The translations under genes and the position numbers were made by a program. The notes beneath the pieces are model-generated. The model searched no databases and had not been told where the DNA came from. It was given only the letters and a program-made list of their open reading frames with translations. Below are positions 10,332-21,659 of a stretch of 64,000 bases of DNA, piece after piece. The stretch is from Chloranthus sessilifolius (lineage: Eukaryota > Streptophyta > Magnoliopsida > Chloranthales > Chloranthaceae): assembly GCA_021018995.1 (NCBI GenBank), contig CM037588.1, positions 83,549,765 to 83,613,764 of the forward strand, written 5' to 3'. Position 1 is the first letter of the stretch. The number at the start of each line of letters is the position of its first letter.

Positions 10332-12122
10332 CACCCCTAAGCAAAGGAAAGATAAAGAAAACTAAAATGCCACTTTTGTAGGGAGCACAGATGCATTTAG
10401 CATATGCATCAAGCCCTTTAAACCCTTAGGTGATCCCTAGTGGAGGAGTGAAGTCTCCTAAGGGTTTTCAGTGAAGGTACCCACAAACTTCTCCAATAAA
10501 ATAAGTTAATACTCTGCAGCATGCTAAAACAGAGTTTAAGTAAATAAAATGAATTCCACACCATTTCCATTCAATTTTAGAGGATTTTCAGCATAAAAAT
10601 TACCAGTTCAAAATATGAAATTCTACTGTAATTCATTCATCATCAATCAGTTAATGTCAAGGCATTGTGTCTGAAAATTAATGCATAGGTCACCTTTAAT
10701 TTAAGAATTCTGCTCTGGTAATACCCCAAATCTTTCTAGGGCTGTTCACTCATAACAAAAATAGAATGGTGCATCATTTCACACAGCTCAAGAGCAGTTA
10801 CAGCCCTCAAATAGGACTGCAAGCATGAGCATAGGCATTGCTCTAATTTCTAAAACTTTCTAACTCTTTTCACCATAGATCAGCCAAATTCTCATCTCCA
10901 CATGATAGCTCAATCTATTTCAGATAAGTAAGGTCTTTTTATTGGGTTGTAATGTGGCTTATGGGTGACGTTTATAAAGAATGAAAGGGTGGAATGTGAT
11001 TCAACATTGAGAAATTCGTAAAGGTAAGGAGGTGATTCGCAACTCAACCTTCTTCATTTCAACATAATTTTATCTACTTCTTGAATTTCTAGATTTGAAA
11101 TGGCTAGTCGCTAATTCTATTTTCAGTCTTTCAATGAAATGACTTCTCTTTCACATTCTTTTTGTTTGATTTTCCTTTTTTTTTTTTTTTTTTTTTTTTT
11201 TCTTGGGCTGGAATGCCACAATACCACCAAATGTGCTTTCCTTTCTTTCAAACTAAAAATCTTTAAACCTTGCTCCTCTAACCTCACCTATCCTCCTACT
11301 CCATGCTTTCTCAGATTGAGGGTAAGCTGAAATAGGTCGAAAGGTTTTGGGGTTTCCATTCCTCTGGTTTTCATGAAGGACAACTGGGATTTTTAGGCTC
11401 AAAAGGTGTGTATTAAGGGCAGTTCAAAGGTGGGGCATTTTAGCTCAAACTGTCCAAGGAATGTCCATACTTGATGTCCTCAATGTCATGAGTGCAGTCA
11501 AGCTATTTGAACTCGGATTTGCCTAACTTCTAGTGATCAAATGTAGGTCCAATCAGTCCTTAGAGCAGAAAAATTGCCAAGACACCCTTCAAGAAAATTT
11601 TTTAGGCCCAAATCTCACTGGGTATGACCTTTCATCAAATTTTCTAGGGTGCATCCTTACAGTTTTCTCTCATTTCAGGTTCACTACACCCATTTTTTTT
11701 TAAAAATGCTTGACATTTGCTTCATGAAGAATGCTAGACTACAACTCATTTAAGTTTTGAAAAGTTTTTTTTTTTTTTTTTTTTTTAATTTCCCCTTTTC
11801 CAAAACTCAGGTGGGAAATCACTTTATTTTCAAACAAAATTTCCAACATAGCATAGTTACACTAGCATTAACTCATTTCATTGGCATACCTGCTACACCC
11901 CCAAACCTAAACTAAATAGTGTCCTCACTGTTGGGAGCATGGTAGTACGAAATAGTGCATGTGAAGAACAGAAAAGGAATAAGCACAAAGAAAAGTATAA
12001 CACAAAAAGAAATTACTATTTAATCAGCAAAAATATGTACAAGGGGACAAAACAGTAAGAGAAATAAAAAAAAATTGAAACCACATTTATTTACAAGCAT
12101 CATTAGGCCAATCATATAAATC
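10332..12122 (-). other. Conserved non-coding 3' region of E2, with truncated polypurine tract
   Basis: The region begins CACCCCTAAGC, where about 24 bases of the tract seen in E1 are missing. It is otherwise collinear with the E1, E4 and E5 3' regions. It includes T runs of 26 bases (11176-11201) and 22 bases (11765-11786) and the second polypurine-like motif at 11895-11908. No coding function is visible. Confidence 0.6.
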
Positions 12123-15046
12123 TTACAAATTTTTCAAATCATCCTTTGATAAAGGAGTTTTTCTTTTTGGTTGGGAATTCTTGGTAGATTGTTGAGGTGA
12201 CTCCTTAGACAAGGCAGTAGGTTTCTTGCCTTTCTTTGCAGAAGCAGCAAGAGGAATGGACCCACCATCTGAATCAGAATTAGATGGGAAGAGGTCAGTA
12301 GGATTGAGGCCAAGGGCAGCTGCAACTTTTCTTCTTTCTTCTTTGGAGAGTAAGGTGGAGGAGGTATCAGTAGGTGGAGAGGGCTTGGTAGGGGCTACCT
12401 CTTCAGATTGGGTAGCAAGCTTCTTCCCTTTTGCAGTAGAGGCACTTGAAGAAACATGCCACTTAGAAGTGACTTTTCTTGGAGTGGAAGACCTCTTGGG
12501 TTTTGGTGGGGAAGGTTGAGTGGAAGGGGGGTCTTGGGCCGGAGGGGGGGGGACATCCACAGGTTGGGATGGGAGGAGGGAGGGTTAGTAGGAGGAGCTG
12601 TAGCTAGAGGGGTAGGTTGGAAGGGCTGAGAGGTCAAGGAAGCACCCTTTTTCTCCAATATTTCAATTTGTTTTATGGCATAGAGTAGGTTGGTATCAGA
12701 GAGTTCCTTGGTGGCTTTGAGTATCTCCTAAGCATTGGCTAATTTTTTCTTGAGAAGCTCATAATTCTTCTTCTCATATTTGGCAATGAGACTCTCAGCA
12801 GCAGCCAACTATTTTGCTAACTCATAACGAGTCAGGATTTCTTTCCACCCCTGAGAGATATCTCGGAGCTTGATTCTGTGCTCCAATTCCATGTTGGCAA
12901 TCCTCTCCTCATAAGGGGCTTCAAGGGAAGCTCAGAGTGTAGCCATACCTCTCAGGACATCCCTTTGGATGTAAGGGTTGTCCCTCATGGCATACGTAGG
13001 GTGAGGTAAGGGGGGATGTACATGTTTTGTCTGAGGACAATGGGCAAGGAAAGGGGTGGACTGGATGAAGAGGAGGGGGAGGAGAAAACGAGATCCTCAC
13101 ATGGATCAGTTTGGGTGGAGGCATCTTTGAAAACTGGTGGAGAGCGAGTGGGGGAGTGGGTGATAGGTGACTCAGCAACTACAGAAGGAATTATAGCTGG
13201 TGATGAAGGAAGAGCAGATGCTGGTGAGGAAGTAATGGGGACAGATGGAGTTACTAGCTCCTCAGACTGGGTAGCAACTGTGGGGGGTGCAGTAATAGGT
13301 GAAGTTGGAGGGGATACATGAAGAGGTGATGGAACAGGGGAGAGAGGAGAAGAGTGAGTGGGTTGGGAAGCTGAAGAGGATGGGATAATGGTGGACTGTA
13401 TGGATTGAAGGCATGAGCTCATGAGGGCTTTGTTGTTGAAATTGATGGTCAACTGAGATTGAATGGACTGTAGTAGTGAGAGAATTTGTCTGAAGGAATC
13501 AAGAATGATGGAGCTTTAGGGTACAGCTGTGGGAATGGGCTGGAAAGGAGAGGAGGGTGCATGGTTGAAGTGAGGGGGAGTGGGGTGTGGGGAGTCAGGG
13601 AGTGGGGTGTACTCATGAGCAACATCCTCCACAATGAATGTCATGAGGGTAGTGAACCCAGCAGTGGTAAACTGGTCCAAGCCCTGGGTAGGAAGGAATG
13701 GTTGGAGAGGGGGAAAATCAGGGATGGGTTGGTCCATGGGTGGAGAGGAAAGGGTAGGCTTAGGTAGTGGTGGGGGGCAAGGACTTCAGGTTGGAGGTCA
13801 AGGGTGGTGGGTGGAGGTAAAACTGATTCAGAGGTGGGAGGAGAGGGGTTTGTTGGAAGAGGGACTGATACAATGGGGAAAAGCAAAGTAGGTGGGGGTG
13901 TTGGTGATGATGGAGGTAGGGTAGGTGAAAGGATGAATGGGGGTATCGCAGCAGGAAGATCTGCTACCATGGTAGTGGCCACCTCCTCAGCCTCCTCCAT
14001 CCCAACTGGCTTACTCTTCTTAATCAAGTTGAGGCTGGTGGACCATTCCCTTTTTCCATATACTTTTATGGTCAACATCTCCATTGGCTCATTTCTTTTG
14101 ACCACATACTTTCCAACCTTGACAAGCATGTAATGAGCCTGCTAAAAGGCAACCCACCTCCTTTAGCAAATGCTTGTCTTTTCAGCACTTTATCATTGAT
14201 GTCCCCATTGTCTCAAAAATAAACTAAGGTGCACTCAAAAATTGCCCTTTTGAACAGTAGTACAAGGCATCTACAATTGGGGGCCTTCATTCCTGCAGGT
14301 GCCCAGTGACATAGACATTCTTCCTCAAAAGAGTATCAATGAATCTGAGCCTGGGTTAGAGATCTCTTCTCATCAATGATTCACCAGATCCCACAATTCC
14401 ATTAGTGAGCTATTTAGCCATTTCTTTAAATGTAACCCAGTTGGGTGCTCCCTCAGATCTAGTGTAGTCAAATTGGTGTGGAACTCCCAAAGCCATCCCA
14501 ATATCCTTGCTATCCACTGTGATTTGACAATCATTAATTAAAATTTCCAACACAACCTCTTTCCCAGGCACCACCTTCTTTTTCAAATTCTGGTACCACA
14601 GCTTAACTAGCCTCAGGTACACAGTCTCCTTCAATGGTGTAAGTAGGGGTAACAATCCCTCCTTTTTCAGATACAATAGTGTCCCCTAGCACTCCTCAAT
14701 GTTGGCAAAGTATGCCTGATCAAACTTAGTCTCAGAGACCATGCTCAAACCATCCACAAACTTGTTAGGAGTGGTTAATTCAGCAGGAATCTCCACAGGC
14801 TGTATTTCAGGGGTGGGCAAAGGTGCTTCCCCAATTTGAATAGATTTCTCCATAGGTATTTCTGCAGCAAGCTTTGGAAGTGCTATAGACTTAGCCTTCT
14901 TAGCTTTACTCCTTCTTTGGCTTCCCCTTAGGGAGCTTCCTTTTGGTAGGTGGTTTGGTGGCAGGTTTGGATTTCTTGGAGGACTTGGGGGTGGAAGCAG
15001 TTGGATGCCGGAATAGGTCAGCTAAGGTTTCTTCAGAATCGGCCAT
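12123..15046 (-). pseudogene. E2 3' ORF, basic proline-rich protein of unknown function (decayed)
   Basis: The inferred start is MADSEETLADLF at 15046, matching the MADPNQFEE start of the E4 copy. The N-terminus is rich in lysine (KSSKKSKP, KRKLPKGKPKKE). Next comes a conserved domain at 14410-14676 with LLTPLKETVYLRLVKLWYQN and VDSKDIGMALGVP. I associate it with the putative plant transposon protein domains common in such ORFs, by recognition only. Long Pro/Ser/Thr stretches follow (13641-14129, 12985-13452), and a basic tail ends PLSKDDLKNL at 12123. Several frame breaks make it inactive. There is no sign of a membrane anchor, so an envelope role is not supported by what I see. Confidence 0.6.
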
Positions 15047-15364
15047 TTTGCTCTCAGAAATAAATCTCTTAAAACTCACTCACTAATTTGAATTGAAATG
15101 CTAAGGTACACAACTAGGAAAACAATAAAAGGGAAGCAGAGAGACAGCTTACCTAGAATTCCTAGGGATTTGCATAAACCGTGCTGCACACTTTCAATTT
15201 CACAAAAATCTGGTGCAAAATGCTCCTTAGTGCAGGCTGAATGATCTTGGAGAATGACAAACCTAATGGTCAAGAGTCCTGAGGGTATGTGGCAGAAAGA
15301 GAGCAGCGACAAATGAGGAAGAGAGAGCTAGGGTTTTGCGGAAAGTGTGAAATGGGTGAAAATG

Positions 15365-15700
15365 ACCTACCGATAGGTATATGAAGAGGAAAAATCAATT
15401 TCGATAGGATGAATTGAATGATTTCGATAGGTGATGGCGTCCTGTCGAACGCTATAGAAGTACAATGTGCAGATGGAATACTTCAATAGGTCAATCCTAC
15501 TTATCGATAGGTTCATGGAGCGTATGATTTATCCTTTCGATAGGTTCCCGATAAGTACCCATAACCTATCGAAAGCTTCTTTCTAACCTTTTTGAACTTA
15601 ATGAAAAGTTGTTTTCACCTATCGACCAATCTCAGTGCCTATCGAAATCCTCTAGGGACCTATCAAAATCATCAAATGGCCTATCGAAAGGTCTCATATG
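15365..15700 (-). promoter_or_regulatory. Internal TCGATAGG array upstream of the E2 3' ORF
   Basis: I count about eight exact TCGATAGG octamers here on the two strands, plus several variants. They begin about 320 bases upstream of the ORF start at 15046. Copies near 15370-15560 point one way and those near 15565-15690 the other. The motif is the same family-specific version as in the E2 LTRs. Confidence 0.65.
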
Positions 15701-15937
15701 CCCATAGAACCAACATCTTCATGCAGTGCTCAGCCTCAGCACTCAGCAAACTCTTTTGTTGTGCTTCCATTCAAATTTTTTTCATTATTTACACACTCCC
15801 ATAGTCTCTGAATTGCGGGCAAGACCAATGTGATGACCCAATGCTGGAATGGAAATTTTATTGTGAACAAAGCCTTAACACATAAAGTAATCATTTAAAA
15901 TAGAATGAAAATATGGTACATATGATACACACTGAAA

Positions 15938-17074
15938 TTAGGTAAAAATTGGAGGGTCCTGAAGATCAATGGTCTCCTCAGGTACATGGATTTTTTCAAT
16001 ATAACTTTTTAACCTTTGGCCATTGACTTTCATGGCCCTACCATCTTTAGGGTCCTCGATTTCTATAGTTCCAGATGGGGAAACATATAAGGCTATGTAA
16101 GGCCCATCCCATCTGAACTGCATTTTGCTTGAAAAGAGTTTTAATCTTGACTTGAACGACCATACCTTGGCAGCTTTTTTGAATTCTCTCCACTGCAGGT
16201 GCTTGTCAAGAAAGGCCTTAGTTTTGTCTTTGTAGATCCTTGCGTTTGAATAGGCATCCATCCTCAACTCTTCAAGCTTAGATATTGGCAATCTCCTGTT
16301 CACACCAGCAATGGTTAAGTCAGCATTTAATGTTTTAATGGAGAAAGAGTCCTCACTCTCTAAGTGGGGCTGATGATTTGCATGGTACACATTCAGCTTG
16401 ACTTTCATATTGCCAAAAGTTACTTCCATGATCGTTGATCTACATTGTATGCAAGCATTTTCAGTGGCCAAAAAGGGCCTGCCTAAGATCACAGGGATAG
16501 AAATAGCACTCCTACTTGGCTTCATATCTAGCACCAGAAAATCAGCAGGATAAAAGAATTTGTCAACCCCAACCAAGATATCTTCAATGATCCCCACAGG
16601 CTTCCTTTCAGATCTATCAGCTAGTTGTAAGTCCACATGTGTGGGCTTCAACTGTCCTAAGCCCAACTTCTCATATATTGAATATGGAAGCAAATTTGTA
16701 CTAGCTCCCAGATCTAACAAGACCTTTTTAATGGTATGATCCCCAATGATGCAGGGGATAGTAGGGACTCCAGGGTCTTGGAGTTTGGTTGGGGTAGCAA
16801 TAGTCAAAATCTGTTTCACTTTTTCTGTTGAAAAGACTTTCTTGGACAAATGTATCCTTGATTGTCTCTTGTGGGTGCACAGGTCTTTTAAAAACTTGGC
16901 ATAGGCTGGAACCTGCTTGATTGCATCAAGGAGAGGCAGGTTAATCTTCACTTGCTTAAAGGTTTCCATCATTTCCTCTATTTTGGCATGCCCATTATCA
17001 AAAGGGGAAGATGCTTGCATTGCCCTAGGAAATGGCAAATGTGGGACTGCTCCCTCATTTGCAGCCTTTGCCAA
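15938..17074 (-). CDS. pol: E2 fused protease and integrase C-terminal ORF (internal pol deletion)
   Basis: The 378-codon frame has no stop. Residues 1-110 are the gag-protease linker typical of Athila (KIEEMMETFKQVKINLPLLD). The retropepsin core follows, with LLDLGAS at about 119-125 and ILGRPFLAT near 197-204. Around residue 247 the sequence jumps straight to the integrase C-terminal region: LEELRMDAYSNARIYKDK, RWDGPYIAL at about 321-329 and KVNGQRLKSY. Reverse transcriptase, RNase H and the integrase zinc and catalytic domains are missing. The frame is kept across the junction near 16330. In an intact element this would be one polyprotein with gag. A frameshift in an A-rich run near 17095 now separates it from gag. 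Confidence 0.75.
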   Translation of the reverse strand: MAKAANEGAVPHLPFPRAMQASSPFDNGHAKIEEMMETFKQVKINLPLLDAIKQVPAYAKFLKDLCTHKRQSRIHLSKKVFSTEKVKQILTIATPTKLQDPGVPTIPCIIGDHTIKKVLLDLGASTNLLPYSIYEKLGLGQLKPTHVDLQLADRSERKPVGIIEDILVGVDKFFYPADFLVLDMKPSRSAISIPVILGRPFLATENACIQCRSTIMEVTFGNMKVKLNVYHANHQPHLESEDSFSIKTLNADLTIAGVNRRLPISKLEELRMDAYSNARIYKDKTKAFLDKHLQWREFKKAAKVWSFKSRLKLFSSKMQFRWDGPYIALYVSPSGTIEIEDPKDGRAMKVNGQRLKSYIEKIHVPEETIDLQDPPIFT

Positions 17075-17204
17075 CTCATCTTCTCTTTTTTTTCTTTTTT
17101 TTTTTCTCGAGGATCATCACTATCCTTTTTATTCATCATGGGTTGCTCCTGTTGCACATTCTCTTTAACCACCTCTTTCTCTTTTTCTGCATTTCTCAAA
17201 GACC

Positions 17205-18722
17205 CTAGCCTACTTGATTATCTACCAACCTTCCACTTCTCAATGTGGTGACAAATTTGGCTTTCTCATAGGAAGAGGAGACTTCACCTACCACATATTG
17301 TCTCCTTGGGTTGTCCATGGGTTGGCTAGGCAGCCTCCATTCCTCTCTCTTGGCTAAAGCATTAGATAGCTGATCAAGATGGTCTTTTATCATTTTAATG
17401 CTTTGACTATGAGAATGCACAGTCTGAGACAAGGATCCTAAGTTCTGGAATGAGGCCAGAACTAGTTCCACAAAAGAAGTTGATCTAGCAGCTGAAGGGG
17501 GTGCATATTGCTGTATAGGCTGAGCCATAGGTTGGGCCATAGGCTGTTGGCATTGAGGCCTTGGGAAGTAATTCTGGTGGTATGGTTGAGCATTCTTGTA
17601 AGGCATAGGCTGCAATGGCTGCTGTTGCTGGTTTTAAAAACCATCTTGTCTCCACCTTAAGTTGGGGTGGTTTCTCCATTGGTAAGCAGCAGTAGGTTGT
17701 TGCCCATAAGATTGAGTGGCAGCCACATGATCCATCACAAAGTCTGAAAATTGAACAGCTGAGGGGCATTCCTAAAGGGAGTGAGTGGGGGGCTGGCATA
17801 TAACACATGCCTCCTCCACTTTAGTAGCCGTGGGTGACTGCATTGCTCCCAGGAGCTTGTCAAATTTTTGGGTCAAACTGTCCACTTTCTTTTCAAAATC
17901 ATTGTGACCACTTACCTCATACAATTTTCCTCTTGTGGTATTTTCTTTCACCATTCTAGGAGTGTCCCAATCCCTGGACAATGTCTTTCTCTGCATGGAG
18001 TTCTCACTGATAATGTCAAATAACTCTCAAGCCTCCTCAGTAGTTTTATGGAGGTAAGTACCACCACAAGAGGCATCGACCATTTCCCTGCTTTTGGAGT
18101 CAATCCCTTGATAGAAACTTTGGACAAGTTGCCATTCGGGGATTTGATGATGGGGACATTTCTTCAGGAGTTCTTTAAATCTTTCCCAAGTTTGGTGAAA
18201 ATCCTCAGTTAGATCTTTAGCAAATGAGATAATGTCCTTCCTCAACTGGCTTGTCTTCAACATGGGAAAAAACTTAGCCAAAAACTGACATTGAAGGTCA
18301 CTCCAGGACTGAATGCTGTTGATTGGGAGCATTGACAACCAAGTCCTGGCCCTATCCTTTAGTGAAAAAGGAAAGAGTCTCATCCTGGTTGATTCCTCCC
18401 CCAAACCTGTGATATCGAATGTAGTGCATAGTCCTAGAAATTCATCAATGTGCTTATATGGGTCTTCTTTGGTCAGGCCATAGAATCAGGGTAGCATTTG
18501 GATTATGGATGACTTGATCTCATAATTCCCTTGAGCAGCAGGGAATTGAATGCAGAAGGGAGAGTTGTAAACCTCTAGTGCATTGAATTCCTTCAAGGTT
18601 CTAGGTTGCTGTTGCTCACCCATTTCAGCAGATGTCGGTGAAATTTGTTTAATCCTAAGGATTCTTTGAACCTCTGGATTTAATGGAACAATCTAACGGT
18701 TGAGAATTCTCCTTCCAAACAC
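17205..18722 (-). pseudogene. gag: E2 gag (broken)
   Basis: The capsid region is recognisable at 18027-18404 (RTWLSMLPINSIQSW, FLAKFFPMLKTSQLRKDI, REMVDASCGGTYLHKT), followed by a CCHC zinc knuckle (CVICQPPTH then EC, spacing C-x2-C-x4-H-x4-C) and a glutamine/proline-rich tail. The conserved start MLGRRSLNP of related gags is here FGRRILNR with the initiator changed to GTG at about 18722. Stops interrupt it at several places. Gag forms the virus-like particle and binds element RNA. This copy cannot make a full protein. Confidence 0.8.
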
Positions 18723-19017
18723 CACTCACAATCTTAATGCACACACAACGTAAAACCAATTTATCACAATAATCAGGAATCAACACAATACAAATCCACA
18801 GATCATAAAAATAAAAGGAGTAGAGGAATGCAAACTTTAGCACAGCCTCTAGCACAATGTTCCTCTGTAAACACAACTTCTAATATATTAAAAATAATAA
18901 AACTACTACAAAACAACATAAATTTCAACAACAATTAGTGGAAAACTAAATAATCTATTGCAAATCTACAATCTATACTAAAACAAACTTAGATCTACCA
19001 ATTTTAAGCATACAGAT

Positions 19018-19034
19018 TCCCGGTAGCGGTGCTA
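19018..19034 (-). other. E2 primer-binding site (tRNA-Asp type)
   Basis: The + strand reads like the 3' end of plant tRNA-Asp (CCCCGGCAACGGCGCCA) with several mismatches. It is separated by AAAACT from the LTR start at 19041. Confidence 0.75.
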
Positions 19035-19040
19035 AAAACT

Positions 19041-21189
19041 TGTTGAGATTCTGTCTTGTGTTCAAAAAGGGGTTTAAACTTGCACAATTAAAGGGTCTAT
19101 GGATAGCACACACCAAGGCAGGCTCACACACAGTCCTGCAAGTATTCAGGGCCTGTTGTAATAAGTTTTTTTTAAAAAGTAAGGGAATGTCCACAAGGAA
19201 ATGTGAGTTAAAATCAGGTAAATCTCTAGATCTGTGGTAGATCTGGCACCCTTCCTAATGTTAACACAGTAAAAGGAAGAGGAGAGGTTTAAGGGGTTGT
19301 CACTTCTAAATTAAACTAAAAACAAGTAAGATTGCAGAGATGGATGGTAGGATCAGATTTGGAGTACAGATCTTGCAGAGAGGGGGAATTAAACACAGAA
19401 AATGGGGAGAAGAAGCTTGGAGTTTGGTCTTGCTGCAATTTGGTTGAGCTGCTAGGGTTACAGAAAGTATAGAGTACACCAATCCCTCATCTGGCCATAG
19501 GCACAGCTGCAGGGTAGAAGAATCTACTCTACACCAAAGGCTTGAATTGATCTTAAGGGTATGATCTGTCCACTTTAATGGCCACAGATCATCCTATAGA
19601 CTTCCTTCAAATCAAAGGATTGAGGTAGAAGAATCCAATTTAGACCAGAGGTTTGAATTGATCTTAAGGCTATGATCTATCCACTTCAATGGTCACGATC
19701 ATCCTAGGGATTTCCTCCAAACCAAAGGGTTCAATTAGAGCATTAAAATCACTGTGAATGCTGTAATTACCAAGCTATAGACACAGGCAATTGCAGGAGC
19801 ATCAGATCCAGGGAGATCAAATGGCATCCAAGTGGTCTACCAGTTAAGTGGGTGAGCTATTCTTATCTACACAAAGCCGATCGAGCACCAAATGAAACCA
19901 AAGGAACTACAGATCTTATTACAACAATTAAACCAACATTACATTGAATTAAACTGACCATATAATGAAATGTCCTCAGATTTACAGTCTGTGCATCATC
20001 TAACCCTCAACAACACTCTCAACTCTCCCTAATTACAAATTCGACCTCTCTCTTTCCTGCTCTCAAGAATTTAGCCAACCATAGTTGAACTAAAGGAAAG
20101 AATTAAAGAATTTCACTGCAGGCTCTGGTTTTCAGAATTGATCCCCCCTTTTTTTGACTGCTTCCTTCCTTCTTATAGCTTTCTCCTTCAGCCTCAGATC
20201 TGTTTTTCTCGCCAATTACAGCTTCTAGCATGATTCTCTTATTCCCACTTTTATTCCCTTTCTAGAAGGTTCTTCCAGTTCGTTAGAGTTGAGCGGGAGC
20301 ACGTGGGTTGGTTAGGGTTTCCTAGGACACTTCTATAAGTCTCGCGCCGATCACCAAGGTGCCTCAGTTTGCTTGCAGCAGGTCACCAACTCGCAGCGTG
20401 TGCACAACAACTTTTGTAAGAAGTTCTTAGATCGATTTTGATAGTTTGAGGAAGCTTTCGATAGGTTGAGATAAAGAACTTTGGTCCTTTCGCTAGGATT
20501 CAGGATCCTATCGAAAGGTTCCAATAGGTTGAATCCTGCAGTTATTGCTTCAACATCTGTAGCCTCCATTTGATGTTTTCGATAGGTTGAGCAATCCTTT
20601 CGACAGGTTGAGCTCTTACATTATTGCTTTCGATAGGGTCTCTTCTGGCTCCTATCGATAGGTTCCAGAAGCTTTCGATAAGTTCACCCACTGATCTATA
20701 GCAACCATTTGATAGGTGGCATTTTCGTGATAGGTTCCAGGATCCTGCTGACAGGATTACTTTAAGTTCTAGGGGACCTTTCAATAGGATGCTTCTTGCT
20801 TGCTTTCAACTACCCAATAGGTTTCAAATCCTATCGAAATACTCTGATCTCCATGACTTCTTCCTTTTCAGCCTTTAGATCCTATCGATAGGTTAAAGTA
20901 ACTTATCGACAGGTTATTCTCAGCCTATTTTTCCTTTTTAAGTGCTACTTTGCTGTTACTGCACGCCCCAAGTGGTCATTGCTTTGGTGCCCTTTTGTGT
21001 GCCATAGCTGGGTCAGAGCTTTGGTGAGAGATGGACCTTCTTGTAGAGAAGTTTAGGGTGGATTTCTGTACTATGACTGCTTATTACTGCTATCTACAAA
21101 ACATGCTCAACAAGCACTTATTAGTCAAATCATAGGTCTATCAAAGCTCATGTTAAGAGGTGAAAAGTTGTACTTTTCACTGATTAACA
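19041..21189 (-). mobile_element. E2 5' LTR (family B)
   Basis: It starts TGTTGAGATTCTG next to the primer site and ends GATTAACA, followed by the target duplication TGCAA. It keeps TATAAG (20172-20177) and a motif array at 20430-20935 with at least five exact TCGATAGG and two TCGACAGG octamers. Confidence 0.9.
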
Positions 21190-21659
21190 TGCAACTGATT
21201 GAAGCCTTTAAGGCCCGCGAAAAAGCAACATTTTCAACCTTTAATCTTTTAACTCAGTGTTGTACATTAGTTAGTGCATCCATGCTGTTGTGCACCTGAC
21301 CATAGAGTATCAGTACCAAACCTCTCACATGTACTTCATTTCAACATGATAATTAAGTACCCATTAACAACATCAATTCATCAAAATTGCAAAATCTTAA
21401 ACATAGTTTCTTAGATCAAGTTCATGGCAATTATGAAGAGAGCACCACCTCAACCATTCATCAACAAACATACACAGCAAATTCAAATAAAAAAAATGCA
21501 CATGTATTCAACACAAAATTCAATACGAAATCTAAAAATAGACAAAGCAACACAAACAAAATAATATCACACTGACAACAAAAATTGACAAATTCTGAAA
21601 CAACACACATCAGAACAAACTTTCCATACATAATGGTACACTTATTACCAATCTTTGGA
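21190..21659 (-). other. Non-coding spacer of E1 between gag end and 3' ORF region
   Basis: This AT-rich stretch directly follows the E1 gag stop in element sense. It holds no protease or other pol motif in any frame. E5 has a similar gag-flanking spacer (43886-44240), so pol absence seems characteristic of these elements rather than due to the E2 insertion. Confidence 0.5.

Larger units (their letters stand above)
8175..21189 (-). mobile_element. E2: Athila-like LTR retrotransposon with deleted pol
   Basis: This 13.0 kb minus-strand element has both LTRs (8175-10331 and 19041-21189), a tRNA-Asp primer site, gag, a protease-integrase fusion, an internal array and a 3' ORF. Reverse transcriptase and RNase H are absent, so it is not autonomous. 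It is the innermost insertion of the E6/E3/E1/E2 stack and keeps its near-perfect target duplication. Confidence 0.88.

Noticed and set aside
11139..11330. ORF with a long phenylalanine stretch
   Set aside because: It is an artefact of the 26-base T run at 11176-11201.
12985..14129. Proline/serine-rich ORFs as an extensin-like host gene
   Set aside because: They are successive frames of the decayed E2 3' ORF, and E1 and E4 have equivalents at the same place.
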